Below are positions 8,749 through 17,664 of a DNA stretch of 64,000 nucleotides, in pieces (positions within the stretch are counted from its first letter, which is position 1; each line of letters opens with the position of its first letter). The notes under the pieces were generated by a model, which searched no databases, had not been told where the DNA came from, and worked only from the letters and a program-made list of their open reading frames with translations. Origin of the DNA: Micromonospora pallida (GTDB lineage Bacteria; Actinomycetota; Actinomycetes; Mycobacteriales; Micromonosporaceae); NCBI RefSeq assembly GCF_900090325.1, contig NZ_FMHW01000002.1, positions 2,728,001-2,792,000 of the forward strand, read 5' to 3'. Made by a program: the position numbers and the translations under genes.

Positions 8749-9702
8749 GTGGCGCGTTACCTGGGCCTGCGCCTGCTACAGGGGGTGTTCGTCCTCTGGA
8801 CGGCGTTCACCGTCTCGTTCGTGGTCCTCTACCTCCTGCCCGGCGACCCGATCATGATCATGGCCGCCGGCGGTGGCGAGCTGGGCAGCCAGGACCCGGC
8901 ACAGCTCGCCGCCCTGCGGCAGCAGTACGGCTTCGACCAGCCGGTGCACGTGCAGTACCTCGAGGCGCTCGGCCGCGCCCTGCGGGGTGACTTCGGCACC
9001 TCCATCCAGACCGGCGCCGAGGTCAGCGACATGGTCGCCGCCGCGATCGGGCAGACCGTCCAGCTCGGGCTGTTGGCCCTGGCCATCGCCCTGCTGCTCG
9101 GCGTCGGCATCGCGCTGGGGAGCGTGTACGTCCGGTCCCGGGCGCTGCGACAGGTGCTGCTGTCGCTGCCGTCGGTCGGCGTGTCGATGCCGACCTTCTG
9201 GATCGGGTTGCTGCTCGTCCAGTTCGTGTCGTTCCGCTGGGGACTGCTGCCCGCGATCGGCAACGACGGCTTCGCCAGCCTGGTCATGCCCGCGGTCACC
9301 CTGGCCATCCCGACCGCGGCGGTGATCGCCCAACTGCTCGCCAAGAGCCTGCGCGGCACCCTCGCCGAGCCGTACGTCGGCGCGGTGCGGGCCCGTGGCC
9401 TCGGCCGGGGCCGGGTGTTGCTGACCCACGCGCTGCGCAACGCGACGATCCCCACGCTGACCATGGTCGGGATGATCGTCGGCAACCTGGTAGCCGGCAC
9501 CGCCGTGGTCGAGACGGTCTTCTCCCGCGAGGGCGTGGGCCGACTCACCTTCCAGGCCGTCGACGCGCAGGACATCCCCGTCGTCCAGGCGCTCGTGGTC
9601 CTCAGCGCGGTCCTGTTCGTCCTGGTGACCCTCACCGTGGACGTCGTCTACCCGCTGGTCGACCCGCGGATCGTCGCCGGCGTCGGAGGTCGGGATGACT
9701 GA
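8749..9702 (+). CDS. ABC importer permease, DppB type
   Basis: This 317-residue membrane protein starts at GTG 8749 after GAGGAGG. The N-terminus 'YLGLRLLQGVFVLWTAFTVSF' and the 'LPGDP' element after the first helix are typical DppB/OppB features. About six membrane helices follow, and the coupling-loop EAA motif appears as 'EPYVGAVRARGLGRGRVLLTHALRNA'. It pairs with the next permease, whose ATG lies 8 bases inside this gene, so translation is coupled. It imports the same unknown, probably sulfur-containing, substrate as the lipoprotein upstream. Confidence 0.9.
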   Translation: MARYLGLRLLQGVFVLWTAFTVSFVVLYLLPGDPIMIMAAGGGELGSQDPAQLAALRQQYGFDQPVHVQYLEALGRALRGDFGTSIQTGAEVSDMVAAAIGQTVQLGLLALAIALLLGVGIALGSVYVRSRALRQVLLSLPSVGVSMPTFWIGLLLVQFVSFRWGLLPAIGNDGFASLVMPAVTLAIPTAAVIAQLLAKSLRGTLAEPYVGAVRARGLGRGRVLLTHALRNATIPTLTMVGMIVGNLVAGTAVVETVFSREGVGRLTFQAVDAQDIPVVQALVVLSAVLFVLVTLTVDVVYPLVDPRIVAGVGGRDD

Positions 9703-10612
9703 GCTGCCCATCGCCCGCACCGACGCGGACCCCGACACACCCGGCCCGGCCGGGCCGGCCGCGGTGGGCGTTCCGCCCGTGCGACGGCGGGGCAGCGCAG
9801 CCCGGCACCTGCTGCGCCGTCCCGGGCTGACGCTGTCGGTACTCGCCGTCGCGCTGGTGCTGGCCTGGACGGTCGTCCCGGGGCTGTTCACCGGGCAGGA
9901 TCCGATCAACGGGGTACCGGCCGAGCGACTCCAGTCGCCCAGCGGAGCGCACTGGTTCGGCACCGACCACCTCGGCCGGGACGTCTACACCCGGGTCGTA
10001 CACGGCTCGTCGCTGACCCTGCGGGCGACCCTGATCGCGGTGCTGGTCGGGCTGGTGGTCGGCTCGTCGCTCGGACTGCTCGCCGGGTTCGTCGGCCGCT
10101 GGGTCGACGATGTGATCACCCGGATCGTCGACGTGATGCTGGCCATCCCCGGCCTGGTCCTGTCGCTCGCCATCGTCACCGCGCTCGGCTTCGGGACCAT
10201 CAACGTCGCCATCGCCATCGGCGTGGCGAACGTGGCCGGCTTCGCCCGGGTGATGCGCGCCGAGGTGCTGCGGGTCACCTCGTCGGTGTACGTCGAGGCA
10301 GGTCGGGCCGCCGGCTCCACCTGGTGGTCGGTGCTGCGCCGGCACGTCCTGCCCAACGCCGTCGGACCGGTGATCGCGCTGTCCGCGCTGGAGTTCGGCA
10401 CCGCCATCCTCGCCGTCTCGTCGCTGAGCTTCCTCGGCTTCGGCGCCCAACCCCCGGCCCCCGAGTGGGGTGCCCTGGTCGCCGACGGGCGGGACTACCT
10501 GGCCACCGCCTGGTGGCTGACCACGCTGCCCGGGCTGGTGGTGGCCACCGTCGTGCTCGCCGCCAACCGGATCGCCCGGGCCCTGGAACGCACCGGAGAC
10601 GATCGCCCATGA
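9695..10612 (+). CDS. ABC importer permease, DppC type
   Basis: This 305-residue permease begins inside the end of the DppB-type gene. It has a Pro-rich N-terminus, a first helix at about residues 45-65, and the DppC signature 'HWFGTDHLGRDVYTRVVHGSS' around residue 86. The EAA loop is 'SVYVEAGRAAGSTWWSVLRRHVLPN'. About six helices are visible. The stop TGA overlaps the next start ATG (ATGA), which shows tight translational coupling with the ATPase. It forms the transmembrane heterodimer with the previous product. Confidence 0.9.
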   Translation: MTELPIARTDADPDTPGPAGPAAVGVPPVRRRGSAARHLLRRPGLTLSVLAVALVLAWTVVPGLFTGQDPINGVPAERLQSPSGAHWFGTDHLGRDVYTRVVHGSSLTLRATLIAVLVGLVVGSSLGLLAGFVGRWVDDVITRIVDVMLAIPGLVLSLAIVTALGFGTINVAIAIGVANVAGFARVMRAEVLRVTSSVYVEAGRAAGSTWWSVLRRHVLPNAVGPVIALSALEFGTAILAVSSLSFLGFGAQPPAPEWGALVADGRDYLATAWWLTTLPGLVVATVVLAANRIARALERTGDDRP

Positions 10613-12381
10613 CTCCGTCCACGACCCCGCCCACCGACTCCCGGGAGCCGATCCTGCGGGTCCGTGACCTGCGGGTCAGCTACCGGGTGCCGGGCGGCAC
10701 CGTGCCCGCCCTGCGCGGCGTCGACCTGACCGTCCGGGCCGGGGAGGTGGTCGCGGTCGTCGGCGAGTCCGGCTCGGGCAAGAGCACGGCCGCGCAGGCG
10801 GTGATCGGGCTGCTGCCCGCCGGTGGCCGGGTCGAGGGCGGCACCATCGCCTTCGCCGGCCGCGAGGTCACCGCGCTGACCGAACGCGAGTGGCGGGACA
10901 TCCGGGGCCGGCACATCGGCTTCGTCCCGCAGGACCCGACCGTGTCGCTCAACCCCACCCGACGGGTCGGCGACCAGATCGCGGAGGTGCTGCGCGTACA
11001 CGGGCTGGCCGGACGGACGGCGGCCCGGCGGCGTGCCGTCGAGGTGCTGCGCACCGCCGGCATCCGCGACCCGGAGGCACGCGCCCGGCAGTACCCGCAC
11101 CAGTTCTCCGGCGGCATGCGCCAACGGGTGCTGATCGGCATCGGCACGGCCGGTGAACCCAAGCTGCTCATCGCCGACGAGCCGACCAGCGCGCTGGACG
11201 TCACCGTGCAACGGCAGATCCTCGACCACATCGAACGGCGCAGCGCCGCCAGCGGCTCGGCCCTGCTGCTGATCACCCACGACCTCGCCGTGGCAGCCGA
11301 CCGGGCCGACACGATCGTCGTGATGCGCCGGGGCGAGGTCGTCGAGGTCGGTGATCCCGAGCAGATCCTCACCCGGCCGGAGCACCCCTACACCCGCCGC
11401 CTCGTGGCCAGCGCACCCAGCATGGCCAGCGGTCGCCTCTCCCCCGGTCCCGAACCACGACAGTCGTCGTCGACCACCGCTGCGGCGACCGGCGGCAGCC
11501 CGGCCACCGAATCGGCCGGCGGCGAGCGCTCCGGCGTGATCCTGGCGGTACGGGACCTGGTCAAGGAGTTCCGCCTGCCGACCGTCGGCGGCGCCCGGTC
11601 GAGGTTCCGCGCGGTCGACGGGGTGAGCCTGGCGGTGGGCCGGGGCGAGACCCTCGGCCTGGTCGGGGAGTCCGGGTCGGGCAAGTCCACCGTGGCCCGG
11701 CTGGCCGTACGGCTGGAGCGGCCCGACGCCGGCCGGATCGAGTTCGACGGGGTGGACATCACCGGACACCGGGGCGAGCGGCTACGACAACTGCGCCGCC
11801 GGATCCAACTCGTCTACCAGAACCCGTACGCCTCCCTGGACCCCCGGTTCACCATCGCCGAGGTGCTCGACGAGCCGCTGCGCGCGTACCGGATCGGAGA
11901 CCGGGCGAGCCGCCGACGGCGCGCCGCCGAACTGCTCGACCTGGTGGCGCTCCCCCGTACCCTGCTGGACCGCCGGCCGGCGGAACTCTCCGGCGGGCAG
12001 CGCCAGCGGGTCGCGATCGGCCGGGCGCTGGCCGTCGAACCGGAGGTGGTCGTCTGCGACGAACCCGTCTCCGCCCTGGACGTCTCGGTCCAGGCCCAGA
12101 TCCTCGAGCTGCTGGTCCAGCTACAGGCCGAGCTCGGCCTGAGCTACCTGTTCATCTCGCACGACCTGGCGGTCGTGCGGCAGCTCTGCGACCGGGTCGC
12201 GGTGATGCGCGCCGGTCAGATCGTCGAGGCCGGCGAGACCACCGCCGTCTTCGCCAACCCCACCCACGAGTACACCCGGTCGTTGCTGGACGCGATCGCC
12301 GGTCGTCGCTACCGCGACCGGACCAGCCGGGTCGGCGCCGCACCGGCCGGCGCACCGAAGGAGAACACCCATGTCAGTTGA
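10609..12381 (+). CDS. Fused double ATPase of ABC importer (DppD-DppF)
   Basis: This 590-residue protein joins two complete ABC ATPase domains, whereas the usual peptide importer has two separate subunits. Each half has a Walker A 'GESGSGKST' (about residues 50 and 345). The signatures are 'FSGGMRQR' and 'LSGGQRQR', Walker B segments are '[12 protein letters not shown]' and '[12 protein letters not shown]', and both switch histidines are present ('LLLITHD', 'LFISHD'). The halves are linked by about 40 Ser/Thr/Ala-rich residues (around residue 280-310). Each half ends with the C-terminal region typical of oligopeptide ATPases. It overlaps the permease before it by ATGA and the monooxygenase after it by 11 bases. 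Confidence 0.92.
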   Translation: MTPSTTPPTDSREPILRVRDLRVSYRVPGGTVPALRGVDLTVRAGEVVAVVGESGSGKSTAAQAVIGLLPAGGRVEGGTIAFAGREVTALTEREWRDIRGRHIGFVPQDPTVSLNPTRRVGDQIAEVLRVHGLAGRTAARRRAVEVLRTAGIRDPEARARQYPHQFSGGMRQRVLIGIGTAGEPKLLIADEPTSALDVTVQRQILDHIERRSAASGSALLLITHDLAVAADRADTIVVMRRGEVVEVGDPEQILTRPEHPYTRRLVASAPSMASGRLSPGPEPRQSSSTTAAATGGSPATESAGGERSGVILAVRDLVKEFRLPTVGGARSRFRAVDGVSLAVGRGETLGLVGESGSGKSTVARLAVRLERPDAGRIEFDGVDITGHRGERLRQLRRRIQLVYQNPYASLDPRFTIAEVLDEPLRAYRIGDRASRRRRAAELLDLVALPRTLLDRRPAELSGGQRQRVAIGRALAVEPEVVVCDEPVSALDVSVQAQILELLVQLQAELGLSYLFISHDLAVVRQLCDRVAVMRAGQIVEAGETTAVFANPTHEYTRSLLDAIAGRRYRDRTSRVGAAPAGAPKENTHVS

Positions 12382-13516
12382 GTTCATCGGCAGCCTCTTC
12401 ACCCACGACAACTCCGAGATCCACCCACACCGGACGCCGATCGTGGAGCGCGACTACCTGCGCCGTATCGCGCGGGCCCACGAGGACGGCGGCTTCGACG
12501 CGGCCCTGATCGGCTACGGCTCGGAACGCGCCGACGGGGTGGTCACCGCCGGCCACGCGGCGGCGCAGACCGACCGGCTGCGGTTCCTGGTCGCCTACCG
12601 GCCCGGCTTCGTCGCGCCGACCTACGCGGCGCGCACCTTCGCGTCGTTCGACCTCCTCACCGAGGGACGGCTGGCCGTCAACGTGGTCAGCGGCGGCAGC
12701 GAACCGGAGATGAACCGGGACGGCGACTACACCACCAAGGAGGAGCGGTACGCCCGCACCGACGAGCACCTCGACATCTTCCGGGCGATCTGGAGCGGCC
12801 AGGCGCCGCTGAGCCACCAGGGGCGGTTCTACCGCTTCGACGACCTGCGCGCACAGGTGCAGCCCCACCAGCCGGGCGGGATCCCGATCTACTTCGGCGG
12901 TTCCTCACCCGCGGCGATCCGGGTCGGCGCCAAGCACGCGGACAACTTCATGCTCTTCGGTGAGCCGCTGGCCGAGACGGCGCAGCGGATCGCCGAGATC
13001 CGCGCCGCCGCCACCGCCGCCGGACGATCGACCCCACCGGCGATCAGCGCCTCGTTCCGGCCCATCCTCGGCGCGACCGAGGAGCTGGCCTGGGAGCGGG
13101 CCCATTGGGTGGTCGACCGGATCAACCACAGCGGTTTCACCAAGCGCAACGGCGACCGGCGGGGTGGGACGCTCACCGTCGGCGGGCAGCGGCTGGTGGA
13201 CGCCGCCGCCCGGGGCGAGCGGCACGACCGGGCGTTGTTCACCGCCACCGCCACCGCCGCAGGCGCCTTCGGCAACACCACGGCCCTGGTCGGTACGCCC
13301 GAGACGGTGGCCGCCGCGATCCTCGACTACGTCGACATCGGCGTGACCAGCTTCCTGATCCGCGGCTACGAGCCGCTCAAGGACGCGATCGACTACGGCC
13401 GGCACCTCATCCCGCTGGTCCGCTCCGAACTGGCCCACCGCCAGCGGACCGGACAGTCCGCCGCCAACCCGCCGGACGCGCCGCTGCCGGTGGCGGCCGG
13501 CGCACTCGGCCGGTAG
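12371..13516 (+). CDS. LLM-class FMNH2-dependent monooxygenase, SsuD-like
   Basis: This 381-residue TIM-barrel luciferase-like enzyme resembles alkanesulfonate monooxygenases (SsuD/MsuD/SfnG group). The segments 'FLVAYRPGFVAPTYAARTFASFDLLTEGRLAVNVVSG' (core positions about 76-112) and 'YFGGSSPAAIRVGAKHAD' are characteristic, including the Arg and the GGS loop for the flavin phosphate. SsuD-type enzymes split the C-S bond of sulfonates, releasing sulfite and an aldehyde, with reduced FMN supplied by a partner reductase. Candidate reductases lie downstream at 15382 and 15959. It overlaps the fused ATPase gene. The exact substrate among alkanesulfonates, methanesulfonate or sulfones cannot be read from sequence alone. 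Confidence 0.88.
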   Translation: MSVEFIGSLFTHDNSEIHPHRTPIVERDYLRRIARAHEDGGFDAALIGYGSERADGVVTAGHAAAQTDRLRFLVAYRPGFVAPTYAARTFASFDLLTEGRLAVNVVSGGSEPEMNRDGDYTTKEERYARTDEHLDIFRAIWSGQAPLSHQGRFYRFDDLRAQVQPHQPGGIPIYFGGSSPAAIRVGAKHADNFMLFGEPLAETAQRIAEIRAAATAAGRSTPPAISASFRPILGATEELAWERAHWVVDRINHSGFTKRNGDRRGGTLTVGGQRLVDAAARGERHDRALFTATATAAGAFGNTTALVGTPETVAAAILDYVDIGVTSFLIRGYEPLKDAIDYGRHLIPLVRSELAHRQRTGQSAANPPDAPLPVAAGALGR

Positions 13517-13563
13517 AGCCTCGCCGACCCCGAACCTGACACCCCGAAAGGCGGAACCGACCG

Positions 13564-14121
13564 ATGAGTGGACTCTCCGAATACCTGGTACAGAAGCGAC
13601 AGGCGCTGCTCGCGCTGCGTGCCAACAGCAGGGCCAAGGGCTATCCGCGGAGTGCGGTGACCGCGCGGGTGACCGCCGAGGGCCGCAGCGGGGTACGCCG
13701 GATCCGGCTGGGCGACTTCCAGATCCTCTCCGACTCCGGCTACCACTACGCCGGCTACCACCTCGGCCCCTCCTCCGCGCAGCTGCAACTCGGCGTGCTC
13801 GGCAGTTGCCTCACCCACATCTTCCTGGTCAAGGCCGCCGAACTGGAGATCCCGCTGGACGCACTGGAGGTCCAGGTGCACGGCGAGATCGACCCCCGGG
13901 GCGGTGAACCGGAGTTCCCGGACGCCGTCGTCGAACCGCAGAACATCACCTACGAGGTGCTCCTCGCCGCGCCGTCGGCCAGCGACGCGGACCTGGAGCG
14001 GCTGCACAAGGAGGCGCAGCAGGCCAGCCTGATCCTCAACCTGCTCCGTAACCCGCAGGAGGTGACCGGTACGGTACGCAACACGGCCGAGCCGACGGGC
14101 ACCGTACCGGCCGATGCCTGA
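13564..14121 (+). CDS. OsmC-family protein, single-Cys paralogue
   Basis: This 185-residue paralogue of the operon's first OsmC protein retains 'GSCLTHIFL' with Cys82. The second catalytic cysteine is missing: where the paralogue has AACPIF, this one reads 'QQASLIL', with Ser155 at the aligned place. A one-cysteine OsmC cannot run the standard two-cysteine peroxidase cycle by itself. It might bind a thiol or sulfur intermediate, use an external thiol, or work with the two-Cys protein; all three are inference. An AAAGGCGGA region precedes the ATG. The end overlaps the next gene by 8 bases. Confidence 0.85.
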   Translation: MSGLSEYLVQKRQALLALRANSRAKGYPRSAVTARVTAEGRSGVRRIRLGDFQILSDSGYHYAGYHLGPSSAQLQLGVLGSCLTHIFLVKAAELEIPLDALEVQVHGEIDPRGGEPEFPDAVVEPQNITYEVLLAAPSASDADLERLHKEAQQASLILNLLRNPQEVTGTVRNTAEPTGTVPADA

Positions 14122-15385
14122 CCAGGTTCCGGTCGAGGGTCACCCCGGCCCGGTGTTTCCTCCGGTGCCCGCCGACCGGGCTCTCGCCGAACTGGTCGAC
14201 GACCTGGCGGGGCGAGCCGCGGAGTACGACCGCACGGCGACGTTCCCTGCCGAGAGCATCGCGGCGGTACACCGCGCCGGGGTGCTCACGGCGACGGTGG
14301 GCAGCCGGTACGGGGGCCCGGGTGCCGGGCTGGTGGAGACCGTCCGGCTGCTGCGGGCCCTCGGCCGGGGCGACCCGTCGGTGGCGCTGATCGCCTCGAT
14401 GACGCTGGCCACGCATGCCGGGCAGGCCCGGCGCGGCACCTGGCCGGCGGCGCTCTATCGGCGGGTGCTGGCCGACTCGCTGGCCGGGCCGGCGCTGGTC
14501 AACGCGTTGCAGGTCGAACCGGAGTTGGGCACGCCGTCCCGAGGCGGCGTGCCCGCCACTACCGCGACACCGGTGGCCGGCGGCGGCTGGCTGCTCAACG
14601 GACGCAAGACGTTCTCCACCGGCGCGCCCGGCCTGCGCTGGATGCTCGTGCTCGCCCGCACCCCGGACGAGCCGCCCCGGGTGGGCACCTTCGCGGTGCG
14701 CGCGGACGCGCCCGGGATCACCATCGAGCCGACCTGGGCGCACCTGGGCATGCGTGCCAGCGCAAGTCACGACGTCGTGCTGCGCGACGCGCCGGTCGCC
14801 ACCGACGCGGTGGTGGAACTTTCCGCCGGCGGCACCACCGTGGCCAGCCAGGACCCGGCGACGCGGGTCTGGGGCAATGCCGCCATCCCGGCGGTCTACC
14901 TCGGCGTGGCCGAGGCGGCCCGGGACTGGCTGGTCCGGTTCCTGCACGAACGGACCCCGGCCAACCTCGGCCGGCCGCTGGCCTCCCTGCCCCGCTTCGA
15001 GTCGGCGCTCGGCGAGATCCAGGTACGGCTGATCGAAGCCGCGGAACTGCTGCGTGGGCTGGCCGAACGGGTCGACGCCAGCGGCGGGGAGGCGTCCGCC
15101 ACCGCGCCGGAACCCACCGCACCGCACCCCGCGTCGGCCGATCTCGGGGCGACCGGTCGGGCCACCAAGCTGCTGGTCAACCGGGCCGTCATCTGGGCGG
15201 TCGAATACGCCGTCTCGCTGGTCGGCAATCCCGGGCTGAGCCAACACAACCCGCTGCAACGGCACCTGCGCGACGTGCTGTGCAGCCGGGTGCACTTCCC
15301 ACAGGAGGACACCGTCGTGACCGAGCTGGGCCGCGCGGCCCTCGCACGTTTCCCCGCACCGACACCAATCGGCAGGTCGGCATGA
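14114..15385 (+). CDS. Acyl-CoA-dehydrogenase-like flavin monooxygenase (DszC/MsuC/SfnB type)
   Basis: This 423-residue protein has the acyl-CoA dehydrogenase fold: an N-terminal helical part with 'GRGDPSVALIASMTLATHAGQ', a beta middle region with 'WLLNGRKTFSTGAPGLRWMLVLAR', and a C-terminal helical bundle. 'GMRASASHDVVL' replaces the usual GMR-x-T/S-x-T-G element. Relatives in sulfur operons are FMNH2-dependent monooxygenases such as DszC (dibenzothiophene), MsuC (methanesulfinate) and SfnC rather than true dehydrogenases. The context of an SsuD-like enzyme plus flavin reductases supports that reading. It overlaps both neighbours (8 bases before, ATGA after). Confidence 0.82.
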   Translation: MPDQVPVEGHPGPVFPPVPADRALAELVDDLAGRAAEYDRTATFPAESIAAVHRAGVLTATVGSRYGGPGAGLVETVRLLRALGRGDPSVALIASMTLATHAGQARRGTWPAALYRRVLADSLAGPALVNALQVEPELGTPSRGGVPATTATPVAGGGWLLNGRKTFSTGAPGLRWMLVLARTPDEPPRVGTFAVRADAPGITIEPTWAHLGMRASASHDVVLRDAPVATDAVVELSAGGTTVASQDPATRVWGNAAIPAVYLGVAEAARDWLVRFLHERTPANLGRPLASLPRFESALGEIQVRLIEAAELLRGLAERVDASGGEASATAPEPTAPHPASADLGATGRATKLLVNRAVIWAVEYAVSLVGNPGLSQHNPLQRHLRDVLCSRVHFPQEDTVVTELGRAALARFPAPTPIGRSA

Positions 15386-15972
15386 TCCGCCCCGCCATGA
15401 CAACGCCCGCCCCGTACCGCGCCGGACTCCCGGAGCCGGTGGCCGCCGTCCCCACCACCGACCCGACCGGCGTGGACTCGGGTACCTTCCGTCGGGCGTT
15501 CCGGAGACACGCGGCGGGCGTCGCCGTGCTCACCCTCGCCGGCCCCGGCGGTCCGGTGGGGGTCACCGTCACCTCACTGGCGTCGCTGTCGCTGACTCCA
15601 CCGCTGCTCTCCTTCGCCCTCGCCACCGCCTCGTCCTGCTGGCCGTCGTTCCAGGGGGCCGGTTCGTTCGTGGTGAACCTGCTGGCCGCTGGGCAGGAGG
15701 ACCTGGCCGGCCGGTTCGCCACCCGCGGGGTCGACCGGTTCGCCGCACCGACCCGGTGGACGCGGTTGCCGACCGGCGAGCCGGTGCTCGACGACGTGCC
15801 CGTCTCGCTGCGCTGCACCGTCGAGCACCGGATACCGGTCGGCGACCACCACCTGGTCGTCGGACGGGTCCTGGCGGTGACGACCCGAGCCGCCACGGCA
15901 CCCCTGCTCTACTGGGACGGCGCCTACACGACGGTGCCCGAGGAAAGGCGGCCCGACGTTGACCACGGATGA
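15382..15972 (+). CDS. Flavin reductase, FMN-binding split-barrel family
   Basis: This 196-residue protein starts at an ATG that overlaps the previous stop (ATGA). The split-barrel flavin reductase pattern is clear: 'FRRAFRRHAAGVAVLTL', then 'GVTVTSLASLSLTPPLLSFAL' and 'FVVNLLAAGQEDLAGRFA', and 'RCTVEHRIPVGDHHLVVGRV' near the C-terminus. Such enzymes reduce free FMN or FAD with NAD(P)H and hand it to two-component monooxygenases. Two possible clients are in the same operon. The reductase partner for each is not decidable from sequence. The end overlaps the next gene by 14 bases. Confidence 0.88.
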   Translation: MIRPAMTTPAPYRAGLPEPVAAVPTTDPTGVDSGTFRRAFRRHAAGVAVLTLAGPGGPVGVTVTSLASLSLTPPLLSFALATASSCWPSFQGAGSFVVNLLAAGQEDLAGRFATRGVDRFAAPTRWTRLPTGEPVLDDVPVSLRCTVEHRIPVGDHHLVVGRVLAVTTRAATAPLLYWDGAYTTVPEERRPDVDHG

Positions 15973-16528
15973 ACGGACGACGCGCGACGCCGGTCGGCCG
16001 GCGGGACCCGTGGTCGTGCTGTCCGGAAACCCTCGGCCGGGTTCCCGCACCCTGGACGCGGCGACCCGGCTGGCCCAGCGGGTGCCCGCCGACGTCCGGC
16101 AGGTGCTGGACCTCGCCCACCTGGCGGGTCACCTGCACGACCCGGGTCACGCCAGGATCGGGGAGGCACTGGCGACGGTGCGGTCGGCCGAGGTGCTCGT
16201 CGTGGCCACACCGGTGTACAAGGCCAGCTTCACCGGTCTACTGAAGTCGTTCCTGGACCTGCTCCCGACCGGCTCGCTGGCGGGCGCCCCGGTCGTCCCC
16301 GTCGTGGTCTCCGCGTCCGCCGGCCACCTGCTGCTCGCGGACCTGCACCTGCGGACCGTGCTGCGGGAACTCGGTGCCACCCTGCCCACCCCCGCCGTGC
16401 TTCTGGAGGAGGCGCACCTGCCCACCCTCGACCTGGTGCTCGACGAGTGGGGCGAGCGGCACCTGCCGGTGCTCCAGACGGCGCGGGCGGTCCGTCAGCC
16501 GGCGAGGGGTTCCCAGCGCCCGGGGTGA
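15959..16528 (+). CDS. NADPH-dependent FMN reductase, SsuE/MsuE-like
   Basis: This 189-residue flavodoxin-like reductase begins at a TTG (15959), 10 bases after GAGGAAAGG; a TTG start suits the tight overlap with the preceding gene. The FMN phosphate loop reads 'VLSGNPRPGSRT', and 'ATPVYKASFTGLLKSFLDLLP' is the flavin-contact segment typical of SsuE and MsuE. SsuE supplies FMNH2 to SsuD. Together with the split-barrel reductase this gives the operon two independent reduced-flavin sources. It is the last gene of the operon; a hairpin follows at 16583. Confidence 0.88.
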   Translation: MTTDERTTRDAGRPAGPVVVLSGNPRPGSRTLDAATRLAQRVPADVRQVLDLAHLAGHLHDPGHARIGEALATVRSAEVLVVATPVYKASFTGLLKSFLDLLPTGSLAGAPVVPVVVSASAGHLLLADLHLRTVLRELGATLPTPAVLLEEAHLPTLDLVLDEWGERHLPVLQTARAVRQPARGSQRPG

Positions 16529-16582
16529 TCACATACATTGAGGCGCACCGATCATCCGGGGCTCCGGGCGGCAGGGGGTGGC

Positions 16583-16612
16583 CGTGGATCGTGCCGCACC
16601 GGCACGTCCACG
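16583..16612 (+). terminator. Candidate terminator of sulfur operon
   Basis: Twelve-pair hairpin with one bulged T (left arm CGTGGA-T-CGTGCC, loop GCACC, right arm GGCACGTCCACG), about 55 bases after the last operon gene. No U-tract. The rest of the 196-base gap holds no gene I can support; it must contain the promoter of the peptidase gene. Confidence 0.45.
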
Positions 16613-16724
16613 ACCGCACGCTCAACGGCATGCTCTCCGCGGATCGGCTGTCCCTGCTCTGCTTCTCCGGGGTTCCGTTTCCTCCCGGCCTGGCGGCCGG
16701 AGTGTCCACGGAAGGAGTCTGTCG

Positions 16725-17486
16725 ATGGCAACGCCTGATCCAGGATTCGACGGTGCTTCACCAGCCTTAGGGCGTCGGGAGCTGCTGCTCGGCACGGCGG
16801 CGGCGGTGGCGGGCGGGGTGGCCCTCGGCGGCCTGCTCCAGCCAGGCGCCGCACGGGCGGCGCCGGTGATCTACAACCCGTTCGGCGGGTATCCGATCAG
16901 CGACGACTGGCAGGAGCACCTCGCTCGCGGCTCGGCCGGTGGCATCGACTTCGCGATGCCGGTCGGCACGAACCTGCCGGCCTGCGGCGCCGGGACGATC
17001 CAGAACATCCCGTACAACGGGACGGGCGGCCACACGGTCACCATCAACCACGCCGACGGGTACCGCAGCCAGTACATGCACCTGTCCCAGTTCCTGCTGG
17101 CGAACGGAACCACCGTGACGTCCGGGGCCATCGTCGGCCGGTCCGGCGGCGCGGCCGGCGCGCCCGGCTCCGGCTCATCGACCGGGCCGCACCTGCACTG
17201 GCACATGATCGATCCCGCCGGTCGCCGGATCAACCCGCTGACGTACGTCAACCCGACGAACCCCACGAACCCGCCGTTCGACATCTGGAGGGACACCATG
17301 AAGCTGATCCAGTCCACCAACCGGGGCATCGCCCTGGTCGGCCCCGGCTACTTCCGGCAGCTGAACAGCGACGAGGAGGTGCACGCCGCCGTCGCCCTAG
17401 CCGGCAACCCCCTCGTCGGCAACGACCGCCAGTTCGACCTCTGGCGCAGTATCGCCTTCGAAGGCCAGGTCAAGGCCCCGTCCTGA
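16725..17486 (+). CDS. Secreted M23 family metallopeptidase (Tat signal)
   Basis: This 253-residue protein starts at ATG 16725 after GAAGGAG. The N-terminus has a twin-Arg motif (GRRELLLGT, Arg17-Arg18), a hydrophobic stretch and an ARA-AP cleavage zone near residue 46, so Tat export is likely. The M23 (LytM/LasA) domain shows 'GGIDFAMPVG' with Asp75 and the C-terminal 'GPHLHWHM' with the HxH pair. The first zinc ligand is unusual: the residue four before Asp75 is Ala, and His65, ten before, is the likely substitute, a spacing closer to LasA-type enzymes. The family cuts peptide cross-links in peptidoglycan. The last 70 residues, after an Asn/Pro-Thr linker, form a short tail domain that I do not recognise. 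Confidence 0.85.
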   Translation: MATPDPGFDGASPALGRRELLLGTAAAVAGGVALGGLLQPGAARAAPVIYNPFGGYPISDDWQEHLARGSAGGIDFAMPVGTNLPACGAGTIQNIPYNGTGGHTVTINHADGYRSQYMHLSQFLLANGTTVTSGAIVGRSGGAAGAPGSGSSTGPHLHWHMIDPAGRRINPLTYVNPTNPTNPPFDIWRDTMKLIQSTNRGIALVGPGYFRQLNSDEEVHAAVALAGNPLVGNDRQFDLWRSIAFEGQVKAPS

Positions 17487-17489
17487 CGG

Positions 17490-17529
17490 ACCCCGTAGCG
17501 CCGACCGTCGGTGTCCGCCGACACGGGGT
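17490..17529 (+). terminator. Candidate terminator after M23 gene
   Basis: ACCCCGT (17490-17496) pairs with ACGGGGT (17523-17529), with a further GC-rich pairing possible inside (GTCGG/CCGAC). It begins three bases after the peptidase stop and is followed by TTGGGG. Confidence 0.4.
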
Positions 17530-17664
17530 TTGGGGATCCGGGACGGGGGAAGACACCGGCCCGCCGAGGTGGGCCGGTCCGGCCTGACTCGGCTGACCAA
17601 CGCCCGGCCCGGTCGGCGGCACCACCGCCCCGGGTCGGCGCAGATCCGGCGGGGAGGAGCGACC

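Noticed and set aside
16529..16724. Possible c-di-AMP (ydaO-type) riboswitch before the secreted M23 peptidase, a common context in actinomycetes
   Set aside because: The conserved core of that riboswitch was not found; only a terminator-like hairpin is visible.
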